The notes under the pieces were generated by a model. The model was given only the letters and a program-made list of their open reading frames with translations. It was not told the DNA's origin and searched no databases. 64,000 bases of DNA, from positions 3,301,006-3,365,005 of the forward strand of contig PJRA01000005.1 in the NCBI GenBank assembly GCA_016987375.1, read 5' to 3'. Positions 11,838 through 23,329 of this stretch are shown here, in pieces. The translations under genes were made by a program, and so were the position numbers. Source of the stretch: Brachionus koreanus (lineage: Eukaryota > Rotifera > Eurotatoria > Ploima > Brachionidae). How positions within the stretch are numbered: position 1 is the first letter of the stretch; every line of letters starts with the position of its first letter.

Positions 11838-12803
11838 TTAAATTGAATTTTCTCCAGGCAGTCCAGGAGATAGCATCGAATTTTTGTCTGCGTACCAATT
11901 CTTGTAGGTTAAAAACCAGACACCGATAGCATAAAAAGCTGCTAATAATTTGTGCAACATGCTATGAAAGAAAAGATATGTACTTAATAGCATAACCTCC
12001 CATAAAATTGACAATAATCCAATGAGGATATAATTAAATTTAATAAATGGTGACAATTTATTGTGTAAAATTTTCGCTTTTCTATAAAATCTCTCATTGC
12101 TACTTTCTAAGTTCTCCCTCTTTTCTAGACTCTCGTAAAATTTAGTCCACGAGGAAAATACAGTGCTTTCTTCATTCATCACAAATAGACTGTGCATCAA
12201 TAGAAAAGTATGACCACTTATGTCAAATCCATTGAGCCATTCATGTTTATTTGTTTTGCAAAGCAATTTGCTTTTAAATTCATTCTTGCTGCAACTTCCT
12301 GTTTGATTGTCAATATATTCGAAAATAGATGTGAACGTAAACCAAAAAATAGTTGCTATAAATATTCTTATCAAGTGATTTTTCATAGAAACTAAATTAA
12401 AACAGTTATAGACACTTGAAGTCATTAGAACAAATGGTGTCAAGATAGCCAATGTCCATCCCCAACCAAATTTCACAAAATATTTATTGAATATGTTTTG
12501 TTTATAAGCTAAGTAGTATGTTGAAGGAATTATTTTAAAATCTTTGATTAGAGAAAATAGAATTAGAGTCATCAAATATATTCCAACTTTGATGTTAACC
12601 GGGCATAGAACAATTCGTTTTATTATGTAAATAATAAATGAATAGAAAAATCCCATCACAGACTGCTGGTTACAATCGAAGCTTTTTTTGTTTGAATTTT
12701 CTTGATTTCTTTTTTTTGTAGGCAAATTCGATTTGTATGAATCATTTTTGGTAGATTTTGGACTAGTCTGTGCTTCATTGAGAGGCCGTCTTGGACTTAC
12801 CAT
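11838..12803 (-). CDS. FITM2: FITM2-like fat storage-inducing transmembrane protein
   Basis: Single exon, 321 residues. After a 45-residue polar Ser/Lys-rich head come several hydrophobic segments (about residues 50-70, 75-95, 110-130, 140-160, 190-210, 255-300). The family signature GFDISGHTFLL is present near residue 195, and a second conserved histidine lies in FHSMLHKLLAAF near residue 280. These match the two catalytic histidines described for FIT2. The C-terminus carries SPGLPG, also typical of FITM proteins. FIT2 is an ER membrane acyl-CoA diphosphatase needed for lipid droplet budding. Human FITM2 has 262 residues; the extra length here is mainly the N-terminal head and one loop. The start at 12803 is the first ATG in frame. 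Confidence 0.85.
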   Translation of the reverse strand: MVSPRRPLNEAQTSPKSTKNDSYKSNLPTKKRNQENSNKKSFDCNQQSVMGFFYSFIIYIIKRIVLCPVNIKVGIYLMTLILFSLIKDFKIIPSTYYLAYKQNIFNKYFVKFGWGWTLAILTPFVLMTSSVYNCFNLVSMKNHLIRIFIATIFWFTFTSIFEYIDNQTGSCSKNEFKSKLLCKTNKHEWLNGFDISGHTFLLMHSLFVMNEESTVFSSWTKFYESLEKRENLESSNERFYRKAKILHNKLSPFIKFNYILIGLLSILWEVMLLSTYLFFHSMLHKLLAAFYAIGVWFLTYKNWYADKNSMLSPGLPGENSI

Positions 12804-13194
12804 TTTAAGATCGATTATCTAGAATTATTTTTCAATTTATTTTATTTTTATTTTACTCATTGGAATATATTTGTAAATTAAAAAATATTCAAATTCATAA
12901 ATTTAATAATTTAACAACATGCTGAAATTTTTGTCCGTGATATTTTGAGAAAAATTGAAATAAAAAAAAAAAATATTTTATAATTATGCAATTATATTTT
13001 TACTCTTTAAAAAGAAAAAATAATGAATGAATGAATTAAAAGTCTGAAAGAGTTACAGAGATATATTAAATTAATTTACAAAATTGGCCAGTTTACACAT
13101 ATTCTATTTTTATTCTGCCCCAAGACGAATTATTTATTTACAAATCATAATAGGCTCGTATTTAGTCTATAAGTAAATACTTGAATGCATAATT
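12804..13194. other. Intergenic, no gene seen
   Basis: AT-rich spacer between FITM2 and the 3' end of a minus-strand LINE. Nothing recognisable. Confidence 0.4.
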
Positions 13195-14995
13195 AAAGTA
13201 TTAATAGTAAATGCCTATGAAATCGAATAGTAGAATTTATGAAGAGGATATTTTCATGTTCCCAATTTGATTTAATTTAAGCTTACCAATACTATTTAAT
13301 AGTGATTCAAGATTTTCTCGCGTGAACTCTGACAAGCGCTTGAGATCATTTCCAAAGGAAAGAGGAGAACTGTTGAGGATATTAGAACATATATACTGAA
13401 ATATATTTGAAGCTAAGGCGTTGAACCTAATAGAGCTGATAAGGACATTTTTGAAAAAAGATAGAGTTGGTTAATTTTAAAGAGTTTTAAAAGCTTTAGA
13501 ATTCCATACATGTGACAATTAGATATCAAGTTAAACATATGTCTAATAAGATTGTTCTGATTAATGTTGAGAGTTTTGATGGTTTTGTTGTCTTGTGTTA
13601 AATTTTCTAATCCATAAGTAAATTGGGATAAGCAAAAAGATTTGTAGATAAATCTTTTTAGAGAAGGAGAGACGTGACTCATTTTGTTCAATAAAAAAGA
13701 CGCTGAGAAGAATGACTTTTGGACTAGTCTAAATTTTTCCATTGCAAATATGTTAAAATCTAGATTGGAGTTGATAATGAAACCAAGATATTCTATACTA
13801 GTGACAAAATTCAACTTATTATCACTCAAAAAGAAGTCACAGTTAAATATATATATTTATTTATAAACTACTAAAAATTAGCTATAATATTGCAAAAAAA
13901 AATTTTTTAAATGGGNNNNNNNNNNNNNNNNNNNNNNNNNNNNNNNNNNNNNNNNNNNNNNNNNNNNNNNNNNNNNNNNNNNNNNNNNNNNNNNNNNNNN
14001 NNNNNNNNNNNNNNNNNNNNNNNNNNNNNNNNNNNNNNNNNNNNNNNNNNNNNNNNNNNNNNNNNNNNNNNNNNNNNNNNNNNNNNNNNNNNNNNNNNNN
14101 NNNNNNNNNNNNNNNNNNNNNNNNNNNNNNNNNNNNNNNNNNNNNNNNNNNNNNNNNNNNNNNNNNNNNNNNNNNNNNNNNNNNNNNNNNNNNNNNNNNN
14201 NNNNNNNNNNNNNNNNNNNNNNNNNNNNNNNNNNNNNNNNNNNNNNNNNNNNNNNNNNNNNNNNNNNNNNNNNNNNNNNNNNNNNNNNNNNNNNNNNNNN
14301 NNNNNNNNNNNNNNNNNNNNNNNNNNNNNNNNNNNNNNNNNNNNNNNNNNNNNNNNNNNNNNNNNNNNNNNNNNNNNNNNNNNNNNNNNNNNNNNNNNNN
14401 NNNNNNNNNNNNNNNNNNNNNNNNNNNNNNNNNNNNNNNNNNNNNNNNNNNNNNNNNNNNNNNNNNNNNNNNNNNNNNNNNNNNNNNNNNNNNNNNNNNN
14501 NNNNNNNNNNNNNNNNNNNNNNATTCTATTGAAAAATAAATTCTTTACATCAGAAAAAAAACAGAACTTAATATCATTTTTATTTTTTGAGATATTCGCT
14601 TTTAATTTTTGTCCATTTACTTATGTATCACCCGTTAGGATAGGGCCAAAAGTAATTATTTTAGATTTGCATGGGTTAAATTTAAGTCTCCATTTTAGAC
14701 CATAGTTACTGCAAATATCTAATAAAGTTTGGAGATGGCTATCGACCGGACTAATAAGAATGATATCATCTGCATAGACAATTATTGAAACATTAAGATT
14801 ATTAAAAATGCCACCCAAATTCTTTTCTAAGCATTCTTCTATTAGATCGTTAATAAAAATATTTAAAAGGAATGGAGATAAAATTCCCCCTTGCTTAACA
14901 CCACATTCAACTTGAAATATATCAGAGAGATTATTATTTAAACATACTACAGCACTTGATGAGTCATAGTATTTTTTTTAATAGTACCCAAAAAC
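13195..14995 (-). mobile_element. Non-LTR retrotransposon (LINE), minus strand, interrupted by N gap
   Basis: Minus-strand pieces of one reverse transcriptase run from right to left. Near 14895-14850 there is CGVKQGGILSPFLF, then a frameshift near 14850. Next comes INDLIEECL and the catalytic YADDIILISP box near 14785-14755. KWRLKFNPCKSKIITFGP follows near 14695-14645. After the gap comes the C-terminal connection region (EYLGFIINSNLDF near 13795, and a following helical block). A frameshift near 13440 leads to a tail ending ESLLNSIGKLKLNQIG near 13265. The element is thus a pseudogene with its 5' part missing, although the 13829-13413 stretch is still open. Confidence 0.82.
13916..14522. other. 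Assembly gap (607 N)
   Basis: Continuous run of N. It falls inside the LINE, probably because the repeat could not be assembled. The apparent open frame across it is an artefact. Confidence 0.99.
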
Positions 14996-15350
14996 AAATA
15001 TTCATTCTTGAGAGTGTATACAGATGTATTTACAAACTTATTAGTCTTATGTCACTTCAACTTATATGTATATTAATTAAATTAAAAATAAATAATATAA
15101 AAATTATATAATAAAAAAGTTTAATTGAACATTTTAACTTCAAGCTTTGTTTACAAATTTACTATAAACATTATTTTCACTATTTTAATTTTAACTCAGT
15201 GGCTCCTAGTAAGGAGGCGTCACTTCTTTGTTCATTTAATTTAGAAATAAACTATCTAAAAATATATAAATTTACAAACCCTTTATTTATTGCTGAGTTC
15301 CGTAAAATTGAGATTAAACATCTAGTTAAATAATATTTTAAACAAAATTA
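14996..15350. other. AT-rich intergenic, no gene seen
   Basis: Low-complexity spacer between the LINE and the inverted-repeat element. No coding signal. Confidence 0.4.
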
Positions 15351-16061
15351 ATACCGTAAACCCTTGCGATATCATGCATGGGATTACTTTTGATTATTTT
15401 TAGATTTTAGTGCACGCATAAGCGACCATCCTTCCCATGTTAAAATCGGCCCTCTTGGGATGCGGCGTTAAAATTCAAGAAACTTGAAAAATAATGCTGG
15501 GTCAAATACCGAAGATGCGGACTTTACCCCTCATTAAAAACTAAAAATTATTATGTAAATTTGAGTTATGGTGCAATTAGGTTTACAAAAAAGCTAAAAA
15601 ATTAAATAAAATAATTAAAAATATTTTTTTATGTGTAATGGTATCATTCAAAAAAGAAAGAAGTATGGTGTAAGCGAAAATGAAATCAGCAATGCTGGTA
15701 GAATACAAAGAAAAGTCTACTATAGTGGGATTCTATTAGTTATCCTGCTTTGTCAATTTAGTTAAACTAAATTGATCGTAGAACATACATTATTATTATT
15801 ATTATTATTATTATAATTGTCTCTAATTCAATTCATATTTTTCAGTTTTTAATTCGGGGTCAAGCCCGCATTTTCGGTATTTGACCCAGCATTATTTTGG
15901 AGGTTTTTTGAATTTTAACGCCGTGTCAAATTATGAAATCTTCATTTTAATGCAATCCAAAGGGGCCTGATTTTAACATGGGAGAATGGTCGCTTATGCG
16001 TGCACTAAAACCTAAGAATCAAAAGTTATCCCATACATGATATCGCAAGGGTTTACGGTAT
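15351..16061. mobile_element. Non-autonomous DNA element with ~200-bp terminal inverted repeats
   Basis: The left end (ATACCGTAAACCCTTGCGAT at 15351) is the reverse complement of the right end (finishing at 16061). The pairing continues inward with scattered mismatches to about 15565 on the left and 15820 on the right. Shared blocks include GCACGCATAAGCGACCAT, AACATGGGA, the AACGCCG motif and GGGTCAAATACCGAA. The spacer of about 250 bp contains an (ATT)n run at 15790-15812 and no open frame. Such long arms fit a foldback-type or MITE element. A target duplication is not certain (AT/TA-rich flanks AATTA and AATTG). Confidence 0.85.
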
Positions 16062-16539
16062 AATTGATCTATTTAACTCAATCAACAAATATTAATTCTT
16101 TAGTTTCACTTTTTAAATAAAGTGGATAAATGTAATGACATAGGATAATAATTTGATTTAGTACTAGAAAAAAAAATTAAAAGCCAATATGAAAAATATA
16201 AAATTTAATTAAAGTGATTTTTAACAATTATTTTTTTATCCTCTTACTTCTCCAGTCTTGAACATTTTCATCGTCGTTCGTATTTAGACGTGTTCTCTTC
16301 ATTTGGTTTGGATAATATTTAACGGTGGTAGATGAATGTGCTCAGTGGTCTTTAAGACATCCATTTCTTGGATCTCATTAGTATGGTTAACATTTTGCTT
16401 AACTTGTTGGTTTACTGGTTAGGTATATATCCTAGTCGCTTTAATCACTTATTTGATAATTAAAAATTATTCATTCGTTTCTAAATTTTTTCATAAAACT
16501 TAAATGTTTGTGAAGTTTTAATTTGCATAGACGACAGCT

Positions 16540-16808
16540 TTATAATTTCCACTACCAAGAGCATGGTTGTTTTGAATAAACTAAAAGAATAAACGAATTT
16601 CTATGTTCACTTTGAATACTTACGTAACAAAAATAGTTAGAATATCATCCTTTTTTTGAAATTTCTCTAATTTACATTTATTAAAATATAGAACAAAAGC
16701 CACAAAAATATTTCCCTTTAACAAACTGTCTAAATTAGTAAGAAATATGACATGGTTCGCTGTGACTTGTTTTGCTATAAGATCGCTTATTTCCTTTACA
16801 GTCAACAC
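16540..16808 (-). other. Possible small two-exon coding segment, unidentified
   Basis: A minus-strand frame from 16808 ends at a consensus donor GTAAGT (16617-16622) after a 60-residue peptide beginning LTVKEISDLIAKQVTANH. About 45 bp further on, an acceptor CTTTTAG is followed by a short frame reading NNHALGSGNYKAVVYAN then a stop near 16525. The two frames do not join in a consistent phase by the simplest splice, so this is weak. I do not recognise the product; it could be a remnant or the last exons of an unseen gene. Confidence 0.22.
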
Positions 16809-17123
16809 CCTTAATTAGAATATTGCCTTATGATTTCAATTTTTGCTACCACTTAAAAACAGTGGTAATCCAGTTTTTATATTTTTCAGTAATTTAATAA
16901 AAAAAAATTTACGAAAATTTTATTAAGTTTTTCAAAAAATCGATAATTGGAAATTTTTTATTTAGATAAACTTAATTAAATGATGTCGCATTCAATAATT
17001 AAAAATTTATAATTCAAGATTTAGTAAATTTAATTTATCATTAGAATCAAAGATGCTCTTTAGTTTTTTATTTTATTTTTTGAAACAAAAATTAGTTTTA
17101 TTTTAAGAATTTAATAATTCTAT

Positions 17124-18337
17124 TTAATAGCTGACATGATGAAGAAGCCAATCTTTGTAGGCACTTACTCTGGTAAATACACTTAATTTAATTGCAAAAA
17201 TAAATTTATTTAATCATAATTTTATTAAAAAAAAATTACCTCGGAGGACCTCTTGCACAACTTGCACCAAAACTAGTCACTCCAACAAGAATAAACTTTT
17301 CTCTGTCAACAACCTTAGCTCTTACATACAACCCAGTTCCTGAGTCCCCATTGCATACGTCACTTGTTGAATTTCCTCCACAAAGCTGTCTAAATGAATC
17401 TATGTAAAATGAATTTTGTGAAGATGAACATATTGAATTATCATAAATAGTTATTCTGGCATTGTGCTTAAAGTCTTGCGGAAGTCCTCCAAAAACAGTT
17501 TCTCCCCATCCGGATATCCATCCATCAATATTTAAATTTTCGGGATATGTTTCAAATTCTAGATCTGGTAAACATGCTATTTGAGTATTATGATCAAGCA
17601 CAATTTCATGTGCCAATTTCATTACAGCTATATTATTTAAATAGGTGTTTGGATCATAATCTTCATGCTTTTGTGAAAAAATTTTAAAAATTTTTCTCTT
17701 AAAGTTATACTCAAAAGCTTACTTTGGTGAATTCTACAACTCCGACTAGCTTAGCCTTACTTCGAGAAAACCAAAAACCTGTATTACTCATGTCATGATT
17801 ATCGATGTAAACCTTATACATTTCTGACCAAGTGCTTCTATATCTATTTAATTCCACTTTAATTGTATAAGGAGCCCCATTGTGTTCAAAATCTAATTTA
17901 TCTATTATACAGTGAGCTGCAGTAATAATTGTTCGTCTGTTAATTAAAGTAGCACCACATGATATTCTTCTAGTTAAATATATCCAAGATCCATTTATTC
18001 TAAAATAATTGGCATAGTCAAAAACAAAATGGACTGAAGCTGGCCATGTATTATTGAGCACTGGAGAACCACCGGCAATTCTTACATTCGGTTCACTACG
18101 AATTATTCCGCATTCGTCACACACAGAGCCGCTGAATTTATTTGGACAATCCTCAGGTTCTTCTACTTCTGGTGGTTTATTGTGATATCCGACAAAATAA
18201 ATCAAAAGACCAACTGCAATTAAAATAAGAACCAAGACTTGACATAACAGGCTTATTATTTTCAACGCCAATATTACTTTATTTTGTTTTGGAGTAGGGT
18301 TAGCGAATGGGATTATTTTTGTCATTTTGTCAAACAA
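17124..18337 (-). CDS. Type II membrane-anchored trypsin-like protein, catalytic Asp replaced by Asn
   Basis: Exons 18337-17723, 17667-17240 and 17181-17124 join in phase to 366 residues. A short cytoplasmic head is followed by a hydrophobic anchor (about residues 21-49), a Cys-containing stem, and an S1 (chymotrypsin-fold) domain starting at an activation-type site R86-IAGG. His is present in ITAAHC (H142) and Ser in NGDSG (S314). The residue at the specificity-pocket position is Asp (D308), predicting cleavage after Lys/Arg. The position of the catalytic Asp, normally N-D-I-A, reads LNNIAVMKL (N217). In trypsin this Asp-to-Asn change is known to lower activity greatly, so the protein may be a weak or non-catalytic relative. 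The C-terminal helix (VFTRVSAYKDWLLHHV) is complete. Otherwise the gene looks intact and conserved. Confidence 0.88.
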
Positions 18338-19069
18338 ATATTAAGAAAAATTTTTTTATTTCTTTGATTAAATAGTTATTTATATGTAATGTGGCGATTA
18401 CCTGCAGTTTTTTTTAAAACAGTATGCAATGACATTTTTTTTAAAATTTAATTAAAAAATTCAAATCAAAATACTGTTAATTAGATTTTTAATGTCTTTA
18501 CTTCAAATGAACCATATTTTACATTAATTAATCAGTAAAAATAGTTTGTTAATTGAATTTGAATTAAAAAATTTTCTAACCAAGATTTTGTGTGCTTATG
18601 ATCTAATTTTTAATTTTCATTTATAGATACTTATTAAAACTAAATTTTTAACTTAAATTTCTAAATCACAATTAAAAAAATTTTAAATAAAATATCAAGA
18701 AAAATATTTTATTTGAAAATAAAAAAATATAGAGTAAAGAAATATTTTTGGACTGAATAATTGCAAAGCCAAATTACCCACCTGTTGCGGACTAAACCGT
18801 AGCTCCTCACTCTAATAGCATGATTTCAATAGTTTGTTATAATATCGTTGTTTTCTTTTTTGTATTATTATTATTGCTATCTACTTCTCTCTTTTGTATT
18901 GTCTCGAATAAAATGTTTAAAATATAAAACCGTAATTTTATTTAAAACCCCCAACCGTGACGGTAACCAAAACCACATTTAATTAAATTAACTCGTGAGA
19001 CCAAGCACCAACACTTGAGTCTTCAACACACCTATTCAAATTTTTCATCAGAAAATAACTACTTTACTC
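18338..19069. other. Intergenic, no gene seen
   Basis: AT-rich spacer upstream of the protease-like gene. A more complex stretch at 18770-19045 looks like repeat-derived 3' sequence (mixed composition, AATAAA-like tails) but could not be classified. Confidence 0.35.
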
Positions 19070-19203
19070 TTATCAAAGTTTTTTTTTTTTTGGAAACGCA
19101 AAGAGGTAAGCACTAGAAGAGAAAATTAGTTGACTTGAACAGAAATACCTAAATAAAAATGAAGAAAATGATGGCCGCTATAATAATGCGACCTAAATAC
19201 AAA
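19070..19203 (+). repeat. Direct repeat copy 1 (~130 bp)
   Basis: Begins ATCAAAG-T(n)-GGAAACGCAAAGAGG and ends GCGACCTAAATACA. A nearly identical copy lies at 20397-20523 in the same orientation. The visible differences are the length of the poly-T run and one A/T change. No coding potential. Confidence 0.85.
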
Positions 19204-20396
19204 TCTTTAAATAAGTCAAGATAAACCATAATGAAATATTCTTAAATATATTGCTGCTAATGTTGTGCGAAAGAGTTATCGAATACAATTATATTTATTT
19301 GAAAAGTGACCAAACCAAATTGAATCATAAAGACTCAAATACTTCTTATTTTGAAAGAAAATAAAAATTTTTCATTTTAAAATCATTTTTCTAACAACCT
19401 TTAATATTCTATAGGTTTCTATAAATTTTTTAAAAATACTTATTTACTTACAATTTTTTTACTTAATTCTAAATGAATGATTTTTTTTAAATTATTCCTT
19501 ATAAAGTTTAATGCAAAAGCTAAAATTCAAATTTAAATTTAATACCTAAACAGAAAAAAAAACTATAGTTTTCAATTGATAAAAAATTGTATAAATTTTT
19601 TTAATTCTTAATCGCTTCTAACAATAAAATATTCAAATATTCTCAATTCGTTTTTACAGACTGGATTAGAAGCTCCCAATTTGCAAGTGTAAGAACTACC
19701 CCAAACTTATAAGAGTCATATTTTAGTTATAATTAGTTTGAATTTGAAATTTTATTATCCTATTTTTTAAATCAAGACATATTAAATATCCTAGTCCATT
19801 GTGTTATATTGCTACCTTATTATTACTTCTTTTTTCCCATGAGCCATCTTATAATTAAACATATGTAATGTTTCCTATAACTTTCTATTTTCATTATATC
19901 TTTTCTTAATATTTTTCCTTTTTTTTTAAACTCTTTTTACAATTTTTTATTTATTATTTTATTTTATTTAACTTTATTTTTATTTTATTCATTTTTTTAT
20001 TTTTAATCTGCAGGAGCATGAGCTCGATACAGAAAACAAATAAATAAATAATATGCACAAAAATTTTTTTTTGATATCCAAAAAAACTGATGTTTCAAAA
20101 AAAAAAAGTAATAAAAAACAATACTACTTTTTAAAAGATTTCTTTTTGAATTTACACGAAAAATTTTGTTTAATTTTATTTTGTTTTTATTAATTTTCAG
20201 TTATTTTTCAATAATTTTGAAATTTTCAAAAAATAATAAAATAAAGCAATTTAATTTAAACAATTTGAAGCCTTTATTTATAGACAAATCAAAAATAAAT
20301 AACTAAGAATTAAAAATTTACAATTTCTTACCTAAATTTTTCTTAAAATGATTTTTTTTGTATGAAAAATTTATTAAAAAAAAGAAGAAAGAAATT
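19204..20396. mobile_element. AT-rich spacer containing a LINE 3'-end-like fragment
   Basis: Between the two 130-bp repeats, 19665-20045 resembles the sequence at 50840-51060. Both share ATATCC-x-CCATTGTGT followed by GCTACCTTA, later an AGCTCG-TACAGAAAA motif, and an AAATAAATAAATA tail. This is the signature of a dispersed retroelement 3' region. No reverse-transcriptase motifs are readable here. The rest is low-complexity. Confidence 0.45.
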
Positions 20397-20523
20397 ATCA
20401 AAGTTTTTTTTTTGGAAACGCAAAGAGGTAAGCACTAGTAGAGAAAATTAGTTGACTTGAACAGAAATACCTAAATAAAAATGAAGAAAATGATGGCCGC
20501 TATAATAATGCGACCTAAATACA
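20397..20523 (+). repeat. Direct repeat copy 2 (~127 bp)
   Basis: Second copy of the repeat at 19070-19203. It ends about 170 bp before the start of the PDIA5-like gene, so it may lie in that gene's promoter region. Confidence 0.85.
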
Positions 20524-20691
20524 CGCACACACATAAACAAAATTTGAAGAATAGAATTTAAGTTCAATAAGAAATAATTTCACCTTAACATAATTGAACG
20601 AATTTAACTTAAAATTTGCTTTCGTCAGCATATTTTCAAATATTTTTTTCTATCTGTTCTTTTTTTTATTCAAGTAAAAAATTTTAATAAA

Positions 20692-22903
20692 ATGAAAATT
20701 GAAAAAATTTCAACTATTATCCTATTTTGTGTTGTCATACTCCAAATCAACGCAGCAAATAGCAATCTGGAAACATGTAAAGACGAGAAAGAGTTCAAAA
20801 ATCTGCTAAAAACACGTCCCAACTTGTTAATTTTATTTTCCAAAAATGGTATTCAACAAATTTAAAAATAAATTTTCTTTTAATAAGAAAAAAAAAATTT
20901 TTTATAGATGCTGTTGTAAAAGATAAGATTAAACTTCTCAAAGAAATAAGTGTTGAAGTTAGAAATTTGGCAACCACAGCTTATATCAATTGCGAGTAAT
21001 ATTTTTCAAATACCAAAAATTTTTTCAATAATAATTTTATTACTAACTAGTACATTGAAAAAAGTCTGCAAAAAACTTAAAGTTACACCAGAACCTTTTG
21101 AACTCAAACATTTCAGGTAATTTAAGTTTTGAAACTAATTACCAAAAATAAATTAATTTGGTTTTCAGTGATGGAAAATTTCACAAAGATTATGATCGTC
21201 CATTTGTTAAAAAATCAATCATAAGTTTTTTGAAAGATCCCAAAGGCGATTTACCATGGGATGAAGTACTTTTACATCTTTTAGATTAATTTTTTTTTAA
21301 TTTAATTTTTAAAGGAAGAGGATTCAAAAGATGTTGTTCATATCAAAGATGAATCAGTACTTAATATTTCTTTTTTAATTTAAATTTTTTATTTATTTTT
21401 GAAAAGTCTTTTTATAAACTGCTCAAAAAATATGCCAAATCAGACAAAATAGGAATATTGGGAATGTTCTATGCACCATGGTGTGGATTTTGCAAAAAAT
21501 TAAAGCCTGATTTTTCTGCTGCTGCAACTGAACTAAAAAAAAAGCAAATTCTGGCCGGCATTGATGTCGATTTGATCGAAAACTATGGTCTTAGAAAAAC
21601 ATTTAACATTACCGGTTTTCCCACTTTGTTATATTTTAAATCAGGAGAACTGCAATTTCAATACGGAGGCGAAAACAACAAAGAGTCCATAATTGAATGG
21701 ATGAATGATCCTCATCCTCCGAAGCCAAAAGAAGAGGAAAAAAGTTGGGCCGAAGAAGAAGACGTTTATGTTACTCTTTTGACTGATGAAAATTTTGACA
21801 ATTTCATCGAAACACATAAGAATGTATTGGTGAAATTTTATGCCCCATGGTGTGGTCATTGCAAGCACATGAAACCAATTTTGAATAATGTGGCCAAAAA
21901 ATTACAAGAAGAAAATTCTGAAAATATAATAGCATTTGTAGATGCTACCAAGGAAACCAATTTGGCCAAACGTTTTAAAATTAAAGGCTATCCAAGTATT
22001 AAACTTTTCCAAGATGGAAAATATGCATGGGACTATAATGAGAGATCAGAAGAAAAAATTCTTGATTATATGAGAAAGTAATTTTTTATTATAAAAATTA
22101 TTGAATAATGAGATTATTTATTATTAAGTCCTACTGAACCGCCGAAAAAAGAAGAAGAGCCAGAATGGAAAGATGAAAAATCGCATATTTTTCATGCAGA
22201 TTCTCAGTCATTTAATACTTTTGTGAAAACTAAAAAGCATTCTCTGGCATTTTTCTATGCTCCATGGTGTGGTCATTGCAAAAAAGCCAAGCCAGAAATT
22301 ACTCAGGCAGCTGAACACTTTAAAGATGAACTCAAAGTTGCATTTGTGGCAGTTGACTGTACCAAGCACCAGTCTTTATGCGAACAATTTGAGGTTAAGG
22401 GTTTTCCAACAATTATCTACTTAAATTATGGAAAAAATTCAAAACCATATGAGGGAGGTCGAGAGGCCAAAGATTTTATCAAGTTTATGAAAAACCCACA
22501 AGATCCGAACGCGGGAAAAAGTGATCCCAGAGACGAATGGCTCGACTTTCCCGGAAACAAACACGTTCATTTGTTAGATGATTCAAATTTTGATGATTTT
22601 ATAAATTCCAAACGAAGGGTATTGGTGATGTTTTATGCACCGTGGTGCGGTCATTGTAAAAATATGAAACCAGCATATGCTCTAGCTGCTAATGATGTAA
22701 CTAGTTTTGTACCTGGCTCGTATTTGGCTGCTGTAGATGCTACAGCCAATAGTCAGTTAAACAAAAGATTTGAGTTGCGTGGATTTCCAACGTTAAAGTT
22801 TTTTGAAAATGGTCAGTTTAAATTTGATTACAATGGTGGTCGTAATAAAGAAGATTTTATTGAATTTTTGAGAAATCCAATACAAGCTAAGTCAGAACTT
22901 TAG
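20692..22903 (+). CDS. PDIA5: PDIA5-like protein disulfide isomerase with four CxxC thioredoxin domains
   Basis: Seven exons (20692-20848, 20908-20995, 21051-21116, 21169-21265, 21315-21356, 21407-22077, 22129-22903) join in phase to 631 residues. A signal peptide (about residues 1-21) is followed by a redox-inactive b-type domain resembling the PDIA5 N-terminus, with FLKDPKGDLPW. Four a-type domains follow with active sites near 176 (CGFC), 299, 421 and 547 (all CGHC). Domains are separated by acidic Pro/Glu linkers containing W, as in PDIA5. Human PDIA5 has about 519 residues and three active sites, so an extra domain has been added. The protein ends KSEL, a variant of the KDEL/KEEL ER-retrieval signal. 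Expected role: disulfide formation and isomerisation in the ER lumen. Confidence 0.9.
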
Positions 22904-23329
22904 GATAGAAATAATTTTTATAATTTTATTTAGTTATTGATTTTGATGCATTTATGTTTTTATTTTCACCTTTAATTATTGTTTTAATTTCTAGTTTTAG
23001 CTTTCAATAAAAAAATTGAAATTCAAAATATTTCTTTATAATTGAAAATATTTTAAAAAATAATTATCAAAAAAAAAAAATTATTTCATTTTTTATTTTG
23101 TTTTTAATCTATAACTTTAAACATTTATTTTTAAAATATTAATAAAAATTAATTTTTTTCGGCTCTTTACTTAAATTAGCAATCGGAGTTAAATATTTGC
23201 AAAGCTTGAAAAATAATTTTTTTTTTCTATTTAAAAAAATTGTAACCGTATTATTCAAAAATTTTTTCTTTTATATAAAAGTTGATTTTAAAATTTTAGA
23301 TTAGTGTTTAATTAATTTAAAGGATACTA

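Noticed and set aside
13911..14705. 264-residue plus-strand open frame
   Set aside because: Mostly N; the open frame is an artefact of the gap, and the real signal is the LINE on the minus strand.
19070..20523. LTR retrotransposon
   Set aside because: The direct repeats lack TG...CA ends, primer-binding site and any gag or pol sequence between them.
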